This document shows positions 1 through 10,467 of a stretch of 64,000 bases of DNA, piece by piece (positions within the stretch are counted from its first letter, which is position 1; each line of letters begins with the position of its first letter). A model generated the notes under the pieces. It saw only the letters and a list, made by a program, of their open reading frames with translations, had not been told where the DNA came from and searched no databases. Origin of the DNA: Lingula anatina (lineage: Eukaryota > Brachiopoda > Lingulata > Lingulida > Lingulidae). The stretch covers positions 78,944 through 142,943 of the forward strand of contig NW_019775632.1 of assembly GCF_001039355.2 (NCBI RefSeq). Reading direction: 5' to 3'. The position numbers were made by a program, and so were the translations under genes.

Positions 1-1
1 T

Positions 2-199
2 ATACATGCCCCCCCTCTTACTAATAATAACAATCCACTAAACAATGATACTCAAGAGAAGAATTCTCCCCATAATATTAACCCCTCAACACAAGATAAA
101 TGTGAGCTTGTGACATCCAAGAATGGAGGACAAGGGATTTCATCCCCAACCCAAGAAACTTTTAAAAAAGCACAATTGGCAAATGGACACACTTGTTAA
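2..199 (+). CDS. BCMA/TACI-like receptor, copy A: 3' end of last exon only
   Basis: This is the C-terminal end of the cytoplasmic tail of the receptor seen complete at 8101-10467; the rest lies left of the window. The frame beginning at base 2 runs without stop to TAA at 197-199 and matches the copy B tail closely, including Ser-Pro-Thr-Gln-Glu, a candidate TRAF-binding PxQE motif, and the Asn-Gly-His-Thr-Cys near the end. A one-base difference after the final Cys codon creates the stop here, whereas copy B reads on for seven more residues. It is part of an intact frame as far as can be seen, so I do not call it a pseudogene. Confidence 0.75.
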   Translation: MHAPPLTNNNNPLNNDTQEKNSPHNINPSTQDKCELVTSKNGGQGISSPTQETFKKAQLANGHTC

Positions 200-733
200 A
201 GGATGGCTCATATTAATCTAGCTACATGTATATCAGTTGGTTTAAATTAATGTTATTCTACAACACTGTGCTAGAGCCAGAGGGGAAACCATTCAAAGAA
301 GGTGCCGAGGCCCATAATACATATGCTAACGATGATGTTACATGTACATGTGTAATAAACAGAAGGTTGTGAGGACTTTGTAGAGCCAATCAAACGGGTG
401 ATATTGTACAGTAACTTTGTGTTAGCTAGATTGAAAAAAAAAAAAACTTATAGAAAACTGTATACTTTTTCAGCCATTTTAGATAAAGTAAAATGTTGAC
501 TAAAACACTAGTGACTGACCTTAATTGGACTGATGTTTCGGTCTGTTTGTATCGGACACTGCAACTTTGCCAGTACTAGTACATGTACTCAGTACATTGT
601 AAATGGTTTTCTTGCCTCAGTTCGCAGTCTTGTGTACCGGCAAGTTAGGTACCCTTACTGCAGGTAAGGCTGTGTCTGGTGTTTCAGACTGTAGTGACTA
701 AGCTGGAGAATATACAGAGATGTGTATACTTAC
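200..733. other. Receptor 3' flank, copy A
   Basis: No coding sequence seen. It aligns with 10468-10961 in unit B and is probably the receptor 3' untranslated region and the intron or 3' region of the convergent minus-strand gene. It contains a CTGCAG at 658-663 which on the minus strand reads as a splice acceptor followed directly by TAA. Confidence 0.5.
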
Positions 734-1192
734 TTTAGTGTCTTGTTCTTCGCTTTTATTAATGTTTTTCCCTGAAACTGAATTTTTGGTATTTTCTTCC
801 CCCTTCTTTTCAGCATCATTAGTTTTGATGGCACTTTCATGAAATGCTCCCACACTGCACTTCAGTGGATGAGTTTGTATTCTGCATAATGGAAATGACT
901 TTCTCCTTTCGTAGTTCAACCTCTCAGTTCGAGTATTTTTTGGGCTTCTTGTGTAAAATGAAATTTTATCAATTTTGCAAACATTACTTAGACAACGCCA
1001 ATGTTTGATGCATCGCTCAGACTTGCGATATATTCTTGATGTTTGACTAAATGCATGTATTTTTATTATCGTAGATAAATGCCTTTTCCCAGTGTTTACT
1101 CCACTGCTGTGGACAAAACGTTTGGTGCAGTAAGGACTCGAAAAACTAAACAGTGTCCGTGCGACAAAACGAAACTCACAAACTGCAGCCAT
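734..1192 (-). CDS. First coding exon of an unrecognised, probably mitochondrial protein (copy A)
   Basis: The minus-strand frame runs from ATG at 1190-1192 through 153 codons to a strong splice donor (AAA|GTAAGT) at 733-734. The N-terminus is rich in Arg, Ser and Phe and free of acidic residues for the first stretch after Met-Ala-Ala-Val-Cys-Glu, which fits a mitochondrial presequence. The last third is charged and Lys/Glu/Asn rich. I do not recognise the family; the layout (presequence, then a charged linker ending at a splice site) recalls inner-membrane proteins such as TIM21, but no diagnostic domain is visible. Downstream exons were not found. Either they lie left of the window or the protein ends just after this exon, since the candidate acceptor at 658-660 is followed at once by TAA. 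The same exon occurs in unit B with about 89% amino-acid identity. Confidence 0.5.
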
Positions 1193-2830
1193 AGTACTAA
1201 ACTACTCTCTAATCCAAATATCGGAATTTAGTAAATATTCCAATAGAAATACATTTAAAAGTCAAATTTCTTAATGAAATTGTATCTAATGCTTTATTAA
1301 AAAGAGAAAAGTTACATTCAAGTATTTGAAAATATATCTTTTGATATAATCACATGGAAATAATTCCATTGTTGGGTTTCAAGATTAACACTGACAACAA
1401 TATCCGGTGAACGATGGAGGTGAGTTTGAGTGGGCATCCCAGGCGAAATTCTTTGCGTTTTATCACTGATATTTTTACACAGTAATAACGAATAAGTTGT
1501 GAATGACTTCGATTTATAGTGTAGTTCATTGTAGTTGGATTTCAGTAGGATAATGTTTTGTCTAGTCAACAAATCTTCTTTACCCTCTGAGAGGGTGCGG
1601 CAGAGCTAAAAGGGGGGGGGGGGGCGCAGACGTAGCATACTGTACTAGCATACATTAGTAGATCTTATTATTCTGTTCCACGTACACGTGTCTTTGCCAA
1701 CATGTGAACGTTGACAAAATATCAACGTCTCAGATGTATTTTGTTATAATTGCGAAATATAATTAGACTTCACTTAAATTAAATTATTTTAAAAATGGAC
1801 TCTGTCACCAAATAATTATATTGAAGTACAAATTTGAGAAATATGAAGTAGACGGTATCATTCACGACAAGTCTGGGTGCATAAGAGCTTCCAATATTTT
1901 TAAAAAGCTAATGGGGATGGCAGAAAACAGACACACAGTCATACAGACCTCCAGAGTTTCCAATCTGTAACTACCTAACTTTATTACCCTTTATTATAAT
2001 TGAGGGGTGGTGGTTGGATTGGGGGGGAGAGACTTTTTTCTGTACTTCAATGTTGGCTTTTAATTGACCATTTATTAAGAATTTTCCTTAATTCAGTAAT
2101 TTCTGTATTTGCCAATTCTACATAAATCAAGTTATTTTCAGCTACTAGAAGAAGATGTGTATACTTGATAAATATTTTACATTCATTCAATTTTTATTTT
2201 TATTTATATGAAGATTTTATATTTAATACAATTAATGCATATGTTTGAGAAAAAGTAAGACAAGTGCCAGTGTGTTGCAAATAAATGCTTCTTATCATGC
2301 AACATGAAGAGCTGCATTTTAAAGAAGCAGTGAATAACTTAAAATGTGAAGTCAGAACATAAATCTCTAATGTCACTCGATGTCACAACACATATGGAAC
2401 AGAGCTATGTTTTGTATTTGGTACTGCATCACTTATGTACAGTTGCATGCAGTCTCATTCACCATGTTGAATGAAAAATACTGAGTTAGGTTATATAAAT
2501 ATATTTAACCTATCTAGATTGAAAACAAGACCTATTTCTGTTTCGGTGTCAGTGAACTTTATATGTCTGGAGAGGTGACAGATGTCGAAATAGGCGTGGC
2601 ATCTTACAGAAGCAGCTGATACTGTGCAAAGTAATTACAGAAAAGCTGTAGGACTTCAGCATAAGCACTTCCTTAGCTATACCTTGGTGGTGAGTTTATT
2701 CTTGAATATTGGAGAAGAACCATATTATGAATTTCATAATGGCAGCTGCAGTGAAAATGGGTGGAAATGATCATGTTAGGTATGATTCGCAAGTGTTTAT
2801 TACATGTCTGCTTATTTTCAGAACGGGGCC
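1193..2830. other. Divergent intergenic region and GNPNAT1 5' UTR, copy A
   Basis: Lies between the minus-strand exon and the GNPNAT1 start codon, so it probably holds promoters for both. It has a G-tract at about 1611-1625. The GNPNAT1 coding exon begins after an acceptor at 2820-2821, so the 5' UTR is spliced; a plausible upstream donor (GTGAGT) sits at 2690. No other gene seen. The same region recurs in unit B (11418-13051). Confidence 0.5.
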
Positions 2831-5085
2831 ATGGAAGAGGTTTACTTGTATGAGCCTAAACTCTTGAAGGAGATAGACTTTTCAACAGTTGAAAATAAAT
2901 TTAAACATGGTATCTCACCCAGAAATCCAGGGGAAAATCTGATTTTGAGGCCACTGTCCTCAGGTGATTTTGACAGAGGTAAGTATCACTGGGAAAGACT
3001 TTGGTTTCATATCAATAACCTTGAATGTATAGGCCCTTAAACATCATTGCCTTGTCAGTAAGCTGCAGGGCGTGAGGGAGGTATAGTTTGAAAGGTTTCG
3101 TTTAGGTGATACTCTTACAAAAGAACCAGACTACTAAGCTGTCAGTGTCTCAAAATGTACCTCTACAGATGAAATGCTGATATATAACCCTCATTACGAA
3201 AAGGCCTTCTGATCACAGTGCATGTAAAAGATGTTCAAAGGCATACATTTCATTATGTCAGTCTCTCTTCACCAGTAATTTTAAAAGTAAGAAGCCTCAT
3301 TCAACTTGTACAGTGCCAAGTATTGTGATGGGTATTGCTTACCTGTAATAACAGTACTGTGTGCTGGCTGAACAGGGTTATCATTATGACCAGCACAGGT
3401 ACAGGTAGGATTTCATAACATTAAGAAGGGAACATTATTCAAAAGCCCTCATGAATTAAAGATACAAAAAATTTAAATCTTAATTACTCATAGTTGTGTG
3501 TATTCTGAATGTGTGTCTTAAAATATTTCATATTGCAGAATTAATCTCTAAATGCGGCACAAGAAATGAATTTCTAAAATATAAAACTTTCCATTGAAAT
3601 ACAGTGAAAATGAAGTGGAAGTAAATTAATTAAAAGGCTTTGAAATTCCCACTGACGTAATGCAATGCTTTCTGTTGTGTTTTTTTTCAGGTTTTCTACA
3701 ACTCCTAACACAACTGACGTCTGTAGGGGAGGTCTCCAGAGCTATGTTTGAAGGTATGTATATACAAATATATAATAGTTTTGTTGCATTTATGTTTTAA
3801 ACTGCACAAATGCTGTAGAAAATGTCTTGGATCTACTTTTCAGTTACAGAAATAGGAGTTTGTTAAAAAGTTACTTTAACTCAAAATGATATAAATGAAT
3901 ATTATAGAAGAGAGACAGTTAAAAATTACGAGTACTTGCTTGGGTATAAAGTCTGTTTTCAGTACCGTTTGTTTCCACCAAAGCTATCAAATCAACTTCC
4001 TCCCATGTTTTTTAATGTTGACTAAAATATACATACCATTGACTGTTAGAGAAACCTACTGACTTGATCCAATGACTTATAAATGTTTGAATTTCTTGCT
4101 AAGTTGCTTTCATTGTAGATCAGTTTAACAACATGAAAGCATGCAAGAACACTTACTATGTTACTGTGATTGAAGATAAAGAGACAAATGCTGTAATAGG
4201 AGCTGCTTCCTTAGTTTGTGAAGAAAAATTTATCCATGCAACTGGAAAGGTAACAAATTTTACGCGTACAAGTGTTTTGATAAATTAAAACAATTGGAAA
4301 AAAAGCACAATGACTTTGACTTATATATTTATTATTATTACTGTTATATATTATTATGATGTTGAAATGATTTACCAGTTCCTAACTAATGACAGTTGAG
4401 GTTACTAAGATTTTATCATAACACAGCAGTTACTTAGATAGTCAGTTATTCAAAAGGATTAGCATGGTGCATATTACTTTTTTTTTTTTTTTTCGTGATA
4501 TTCATTTGATTGTATAGTTGTATCTAAAAATACTATAAGTTCTAACTTGTATATTTTTGGCAGAGAGGAAGAGTTGAAGATGTTGTAGTTAGCAGTGATT
4601 ACAGAGGAAAACAATTAGGAAAAGTGTGAGTATATTTTAAAGCTGGGTTTGTTTTAGATGTTAAATTGGACATGCCTCTTCATCTCCTTAATCATTAAAT
4701 ACCCTCTACCCTCATTGATTTTTCAGTAGGTATTCACAGATAATGTCTGTGGCTAAATGTCGTCAATCTCCTAACTGTGGAAAATGTGCCTACAATATCT
4801 GCCCCCCTGGTAGAGGGTATAATTTATCATTTATTATCATTATGTAAAACAACCCTTATTACTAATCTACACATAGTCATATATTATCTCACATATATTA
4901 TTCTGTCTTATATCTTCAGCTCTAGACTTTTATCTTCCAGGCTTGTAGCAGCTTTGACTTTTCTTGGAAAACATGTTGGATGTTATAAAATGTCGCTGGA
5001 ATGTTCAGACGACATGGTTCCTTTTTATCAGCAGCTGGGATATATACGAGAACAGAACTACATGCAACAGCGATTCAAGAATTAA
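2831..5085 (+). CDS. GNPNAT1: Glucosamine 6-phosphate N-acetyltransferase, copy A
   Basis: Makes N-acetylglucosamine 6-phosphate from acetyl-CoA and glucosamine 6-phosphate in the hexosamine route to UDP-GlcNAc. Five coding exons: 2831-2978, 3691-3753, 4119-4249, 4564-4625 and 4941-5085, all with GT..AG borders and consistent phase, giving 182 aa (human enzyme 184). The GNAT fold is clear: a substrate-binding half, then a Val-Glu-Asp-Val-Val-Val-Ser strand and the acetyl-CoA pyrophosphate loop Arg-Gly-Lys-Gln-Leu-Gly-Lys, then Phe-Tyr-Gln-Gln-Leu-Gly-Tyr near the C-terminus. The start is the first ATG after the 5' UTR acceptor, in GCCATGG context. The protein is identical to the copy B product (13052-15233); coding differences seen are synonymous. 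Confidence 0.96.
4699..4820. mobile_element. Small inverted-repeat transposon (MITE) in GNPNAT1 intron 4, copy A only
   Basis: A 122-bp segment bounded by perfect 12-bp inverted ends (ATACCCTCTACC ... GGTAGAGGGTAT). The matching intron of unit B (about 14970-15015) lacks it, as expected for a transposon insertion after the copies separated. The target duplication is short and unclear (TA or ATA is possible). It does not touch the splice sites. Confidence 0.75.
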
Positions 5086-7158
5086 AACAAGATTTTGAAA
5101 TGGAACAAGTTTTTAGAAAAATCATGGCTCAAAAATTGAATTCCTTTAGAGCACTGTTACTGGCTCCAATATGTCCCATACTTTTTAAGTATGAACGGTA
5201 TTAAAAAAATCATGGACTACTGATTTCCTGTCTAAATTTCCATCTAGATAATGAACTAGTAAATAGTTGTTTAACCTTTGTAGAGGAATTTGGAAATGGT
5301 CAGCTAGAATATTTTATATGCCATGTGTCTTTACAAGAGGAATTGATCAAAAGACGATGCAAGCCTTAACAACGAGTGTTTATTAATCTTCGGGCAGAAG
5401 GGTATGTGCCTCATCTTTGCAGCTGCTTCACTATAAAGATCTGACATCTCTTATAAAATCTTCCCATCAGTAGTTTGTGCTCATATTTTGACATGCTTTG
5501 TTTAAATGTACAGAATTGTTGAATTTTTTTTTTCATCATTAATACCCAAAACTAAGGCATTCCAGTATTATCTTTACTAATGCTGCCAAAACCATTAAAT
5601 CGAGCTTTTTATTATTATCATTATTATTTTTTTGTGTGTGTGTAGCCAAGGTTCAGGGTCAAGAAATATATAAATGGGCATCACGCAGCTGGTGAAACTA
5701 TGGCATAATCTGTGATAAAGAACAAAAATACCTATAGACTTTGATAAAAACAAGTTGAAGTACAACATGATTGTGTATTTTGAACAAAAAAGTTTGTGTG
5801 TGTCACATAATTGTATATTTTGTTTGAAAAGTACATTGACCAATTGCAATATGAACATTTTGCCATGAGACTTAATTAGCTTTTATACTAGAATGCGGTT
5901 TGCTTGAAGAAGCTGGGCATTTGTATCTCAAAATGGGTCCAGGGTTTTTCAATTACCTGTTTTCATATATTATACTATAATTGCTTTTGGTAGTACATGT
6001 GAAAATGGTCCATTAGGACCAGATGATTTTAAATGCCCCTGAATCAAGGAATAATTGGATGCATGAAAAATCATTCGCAGTAGCAAATTTGTAGAATTAA
6101 ATAGTTTTTTAACATGATACACATGCAAGATCTGGAATGTCTCAAGAACCTGGTGTAAAGTTTATGTATCATCTTTTTGTGTTCATGTCTGTAGGTGCAT
6201 GCTTAAAAATTGCTACCTAGTTTGTACTAATATTTTATGTGAAATCCTGTGAAAGGTGTGTCTGCCAAGCCTCACCATAAAAAAACTCCCAAAAAAGAAA
6301 AAAAAAAACTGTGATTGTCCTGAAAAGTTTATCTCTAGTCATTATGCAATCCATGTATAGTTTTTACTTCATGTAATTTTAATGTTCATATGTAATGATA
6401 TCATAAATCATTAAAATCCAATGACATACGTACACTGGGTGTGAAATTCAGAGGATGCATACACACCATTTAAGTGTGTAAATATATCTCTATATGATTG
6501 AAGTTTCATTTATGTTTATTAAAATACAAAGACAATATCGGTTGGAAAGGTTTTAAGAATGAATGGTTATATTTATTTACTAATGCAGTCCAAAATGTGC
6601 AGCGATTCACAATAAATATCAGGTGTATAGCTGATATAGTTTGTTGGCTTGATGTTCTGCAACAATTTTCACCATACCTGTTGACTTTTTGAAGAAATTA
6701 ATTTTTTTTCAGAAAAAAAAAACCCAAAAAAAACAATGGTTGAAGATGAGGTCTAGTTCTTGATATGCACATTGATAATGTAAAAGTGCAAATAGAAATG
6801 AAGAATTTTATTCCATATTTTTGTTCACAAGAGAACTCCTCCATCCTTGTGACACTTAAAGCATGCTAAGTGCTTTTAAGACCTTTATTCAGCACAAATT
6901 AAAAATGAAATGAAAAGTAAGACTCCTGGAATTCCAGCAACTTTCCCTTTATCATCAATTTACATCCTATCCAAGAATGTTAACAAATTGACAAATTATG
7001 AACCCATTTTCCAGTAATAATTACTAATGTTTACCATCAAAAGTAAAGTTCAGTTTCTGTCCCCGTTATGGGAGCCACTGGATAAGAAGTTTACAGAAAC
7101 TAATTCTGCAAACAATTATGGATATAGCATACCTTGGTTATTGAAGTGAAAACATTTG
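5086..7158. other. GNPNAT1 3' UTR and flank, copy A
   Basis: No convincing coding region. Probably the long 3' UTR followed by intergenic DNA; possible ATTAAA polyadenylation signals occur near 6410. It includes a short TG tract near 5635-5643 and A/T-rich tracts. Small open frames here recur in unit B simply because the DNA is duplicated. Confidence 0.5.
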
Positions 7159-7159
7159 N
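7159..7159. other. Ambiguous base (N) at the junction of units A and B
   Basis: A single N lies within one or two bases of the point where unit A stops matching unit B. This is the expected mark of a contig join or an unresolved consensus and makes the junction unreliable. Confidence 0.9.
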
Positions 7160-8100
7160 ACCAAACACAATCAGGGGTGCAAGCCTTAAGCCAAAAGCTA
7201 TTAAGAGAAAATGAATTTTAAATAAATAATTAATTATCATCCATATTTAGCTGTATTAATAGCTACCTGTTTAAGATGAAATATTAAATGAATCTGTAGA
7301 AAAAAGAATAAAAAATAATAAAATAAACTGTTGACAAGTCAGATAAAGTGTTGGTTAGTTGACAAAGGAAGATTCAACAAAATCCATTTTACCTATAGGG
7401 ATAAGTTCAGTCAGGCCCGTAGCCGGGGGTGGGGGTGGGGGGGTGGGGGTTTCGAGAGAACCGCCCCTTTTGGTGGGAAAATGTCCACTCTGGGTAAAAT
7501 TTGATCTAGGTTCATGAAGTTTTTAGAGAAAAAGGTCCACTTTTTCAGAAAAAGAACCCCCTTTTGAAGTTGCTGGCTACGGGCCTGTTCAAGATGGGCC
7601 TGGAGGAGAAAAGTATAAGAATACTAGTAAATTGTTGATAAGTCATAAGGTGTTGGTCCCATTTTAAAATATGAGACCTAGGGTTCAGGCTACTGAACAA
7701 AAACTAGACAGAAGCAGAGGTTTAAAACATCCACTGCCGTGACCTACTTCCCGTAGGTACATAAACACACATGTACTACATATGCTGCCTGTTACATGTA
7801 CACACTGTATTCAATAAAATACAAAGAAAACAAATCTCTAAAATAATAATGTTAGTGATGTATCTAAATTAACACAACAAAAATGATGCAATTCTTACTA
7901 CAGGTCGCACAGGTACATGTATACTAACTCATATCTTGAGATATAAATAGATCTGACTTAATTAACACCCACCTGAATTAGTCATGGGAAATCTTGTAAC
8001 TGTAAATAAAACGGGATTTTTTCCAAGTAACCTTGAAATCACAGGTACACTGTAGCATACTAGTACCTCAGGTGGATCACATTATTAGGCAAAATCCATC
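7160..8100. other. Region upstream of the receptor gene
   Basis: No coding exon seen on either strand. It contains the 176-bp inverted-repeat element at 7412-7587 and otherwise A/T-rich DNA; it must include the promoter of the receptor gene starting at 8101. Confidence 0.5.
7412..7587. mobile_element. MITE-like element with 13-bp perfect inverted ends
   Basis: Begins CAGGCCCGTAGCC and ends GGCTACGGGCCTG, exact reverse complements, around a G-rich left arm and a C-rich right arm. At 176 bp with no coding capacity it fits a non-autonomous DNA transposon. No clear target-site duplication is visible in the flanks, so the superfamily is open. Confidence 0.7.
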
Positions 8101-10467
8101 ATGAACAACTACAAAATCAAGTTATTTGTGCTGTTCTTTTCCAATTTGATACAGACAATCTTCGCAGCTGCATGCCGGTAAGTTGACCTCTTTTTAATGT
8201 ACGTTTCAGCAATAAATGTCACTATACAAACTCAATGACCAAATTGGAACATAATGCCGAGGATATCTTACACATGACAAAAAGGCTGGATGTATGCTAT
8301 CTTTTTAGTCAGTGACACTGAAATATGTAGTTGGAATGACTTAAATGTTCAAGATTTTACAAACCCTTGAATATTATTATATTTCACAGAAAGAACGAAG
8401 AGTGCAGTAAGGACCAATACTGTGATATCGCTGGACTTGGACGTTGTGCTGATTGTAGTACCATTTGCAATGTCAACACCAATGCCATGCAGAGAGAATG
8501 TGAAAGAGTGTGCCCTGGTGAGTAATTTTTAAAATACTTAATTAACTCAAAAATAAAATAATAAAGTAAAATAAAAAGTCAGACAAATTTCATATCTCTC
8601 ATATGTTTTAAAATGTTAAGTATTTCTCAGAAAATTTCTTTTTTTTTACCATTACTACACAACAGAGAAATAAAACCAATTTCTCAAAAAAAAAAAAAAA
8701 CTTTTTTAGAAAGCAATATTTCATGGTTTCAACCCAAAACCAATTTGAATCCTAGCCGTAAACAACGAGCTCATTCTCTCCTCTCCTTCATACACTTTAT
8801 ATTACAATAGCACATAACAGATGACAGTTCATTTACAGTCAATTTTTTTTTTACTTTTACAGGTTACATTCAGGCACAAGCTAATAGGGCTGGTACCACA
8901 ACGGCACCTTGGGTTATCCCATCTGTGGCTACGGCTAATAGGGCTGGTACCACAACGGCACCTTGGGTTATTCCATCTGTGGCTACGGATGTGGCCAATG
9001 GGGTTGGTACCACAATGGCACCTGAGGTTATGGCAGGTGTGATCACTGGTTCACTGATCACTGTTGCATTATTTATTATAGTACTTATCTACTGCTTCAA
9101 AAAAGGAAAAAGGCCATGTAAACGGTACCGCAGAGGTAGGGAAACAGTATATCATGTTATCGGAAAACAATATCTCATCTTCATCTTTTTATCTTCATCT
9201 ACCATTTGGAAGAAGAAACATATTGATTTTTACAGTAAAGACATGATTTGTTAAAAATATTAACTTAATGCAGCACTGTCTCCTGTCTATCATGATTTGA
9301 AAACCCTTGAAAAACTTCAGTTGTGTAAATGTACATTCGCAATATGCAATAAATTTTAAACAAAATGAACCTTTAAAATACCTTTTAATACCAGCAATTA
9401 AAAAAAGGTTTTATTCATAAAAACTTTCCAAATAAAAGGATAAAGATGTATGTTTTCTAAAGTCACACTTTTTATATATTTTACAACTGTCAACTCACAT
9501 CTGTTTTACAGACAGAGCTAAGAGGAAGAATAGACAGGATCCTGAGGAAAATGTAGAAATGCTCAATGCATCAGATACAGCTAAGAGAAAGGATAGCCAG
9601 GATCCAGAGGAAAATACAAAAATGCTCAGTGAATCAGAGAGTACATCCAAACTTTCACCTGCTGAAACACCTCCCTCAACTGGACAGTCTCGTACCAGAA
9701 ATTATGAAAGGGAGGACAGCAAGGATCGCCTCAGCATAAATCCTATGCAACCACCTTCTCTCCATTCAGACCAGGAGATTCAACCTTCAACAGGGGAGGA
9801 TCCAGATGACATGGTTCTCAAGCACTCAGCTGATCCTGAGTCAAGTCAAGTAGCAACCATAAATGAAAAAAATCAAACAGCAACCCCTTGGACACTGGAG
9901 GATTCAGAAAGATATTGCAAAAGAGAAGATAATGATGCGGTAACCAGTCCCACCACCACCACAGACAGTGGCTTCCCTCAGAGTGATCCAAATTCTCAGA
10001 CAACAACTCCAGATCATACACACAGATCCTCATCGAGAGAAGAATCACCAGAAGGTTCCTCAGATCCAGGAATTAAGGTCATGAACAGTTCAAATGTCCC
10101 ACAGCCTCCATCACAGCTTGCATCATCTGCCATTTTAAAAACAGCCTCTCCATGTGCAAACCAAACAAATTATCAACATGTCAATGGCCTAACTGAACCA
10201 AAAGCAAATAGCGTCTACATAACTGCTACTGGTCCATGTGAATTTCATATAAATGCCCACGGTCTTACTAATATTAACAATCCACTAAACAATGTTGCTC
10301 CAGAGAAGATCACTCTCAATAACATAATCCCCTCAACACAAGATCAATGCGAGCTAGTGACATCCAAGAATGGAGGACAAGGGATTTCATCTCCAACCCA
10401 AGAATCTTTCCAAAAAGAACATTTAGCAAATGGACACACTTGTTTAAAAGATGATTCATATTACTGA
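8101..10467 (+). CDS. BCMA/TACI-like (TNFR superfamily) single-pass receptor, copy B
   Basis: Four exons with consistent phase (8101-8177, 8390-8517, 8863-9135, 9512-10467) give 477 aa. Exon 1 encodes a hydrophobic signal peptide. Exon 2 encodes one short cysteine-rich domain with pattern C-x5-C-D-x6-C-x2-C-x3-C-x10-C-x3-C, close to the BCMA/TACI ligand-binding domain of the TNF receptor superfamily (C-x2-C-x3-C-x~8-C-x3-C core, preceded by Cys..Gln-Tyr-x-Asp). Exon 3 holds a Thr-rich stalk of three 18-residue repeats, a ~22-residue transmembrane helix (Val-Ile-Thr-Gly ... Leu-Ile-Tyr) and a basic Lys/Arg stop-transfer segment. Exon 4 is a ~318-residue Ser/Thr/Pro/Asn-rich cytoplasmic tail with no folded domain, and Pro-Thr-Gln-Glu near its end fits the TRAF2-type motif. 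It begins with two copies of an Ala-Lys-Arg-Lys ... Asp-Pro-Glu-Glu-Asn repeat. No death domain. Assignment to TNFRSF13/17-like receptors is inference from cysteine spacing and architecture. Confidence 0.72.
8880..9030 (+). repeat. 54-bp in-frame minisatellite coding the receptor stalk
   Basis: Two almost identical 54-bp units (about 8880-8933 and 8934-8987) and a diverged third encode an 18-residue repeat, Ala-Asn-Arg-Ala-Gly-Thr-Thr-Thr-Ala-Pro-Trp-Val-Ile-Pro-Ser-Val-Ala-Thr. Thr/Pro clusters suggest an O-glycosylated spacer between the cysteine-rich domain and the membrane. Confidence 0.9.

Larger units (their letters stand above)
1..7158. repeat. Large direct repeat, unit A (left, partial)
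   Basis: This block is collinear with about 10250-17310, covering the receptor 3' end, the minus-strand mitochondrial-like exon, the intergenic DNA, all five GNPNAT1 coding exons and the downstream flank. Introns and flanks differ by scattered substitutions and small indels of roughly a few percent by eye; exons are nearly identical. Collinearity stops at about 7157, immediately before an N at 7159. Unit A has a 122-bp inverted-repeat insertion (4699-4820) absent from unit B, and lacks about 60 bp present in B near 13308-13370. Confidence 0.95.

Noticed and set aside
5595-5858. Open frames in the GNPNAT1 3' flank present in both copies (also 6498-6692 and 16649-16843)
   Set aside because: Their repetition follows from the DNA duplication and is not evidence of coding; they sit in A/T-rich 3' UTR sequence and have no recognised homology.
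9818-10048. Minus-strand open frame opposite the receptor tail
   Set aside because: The sense strand is a phase-consistent exon of the receptor; the antisense frame has no start context or splice support.
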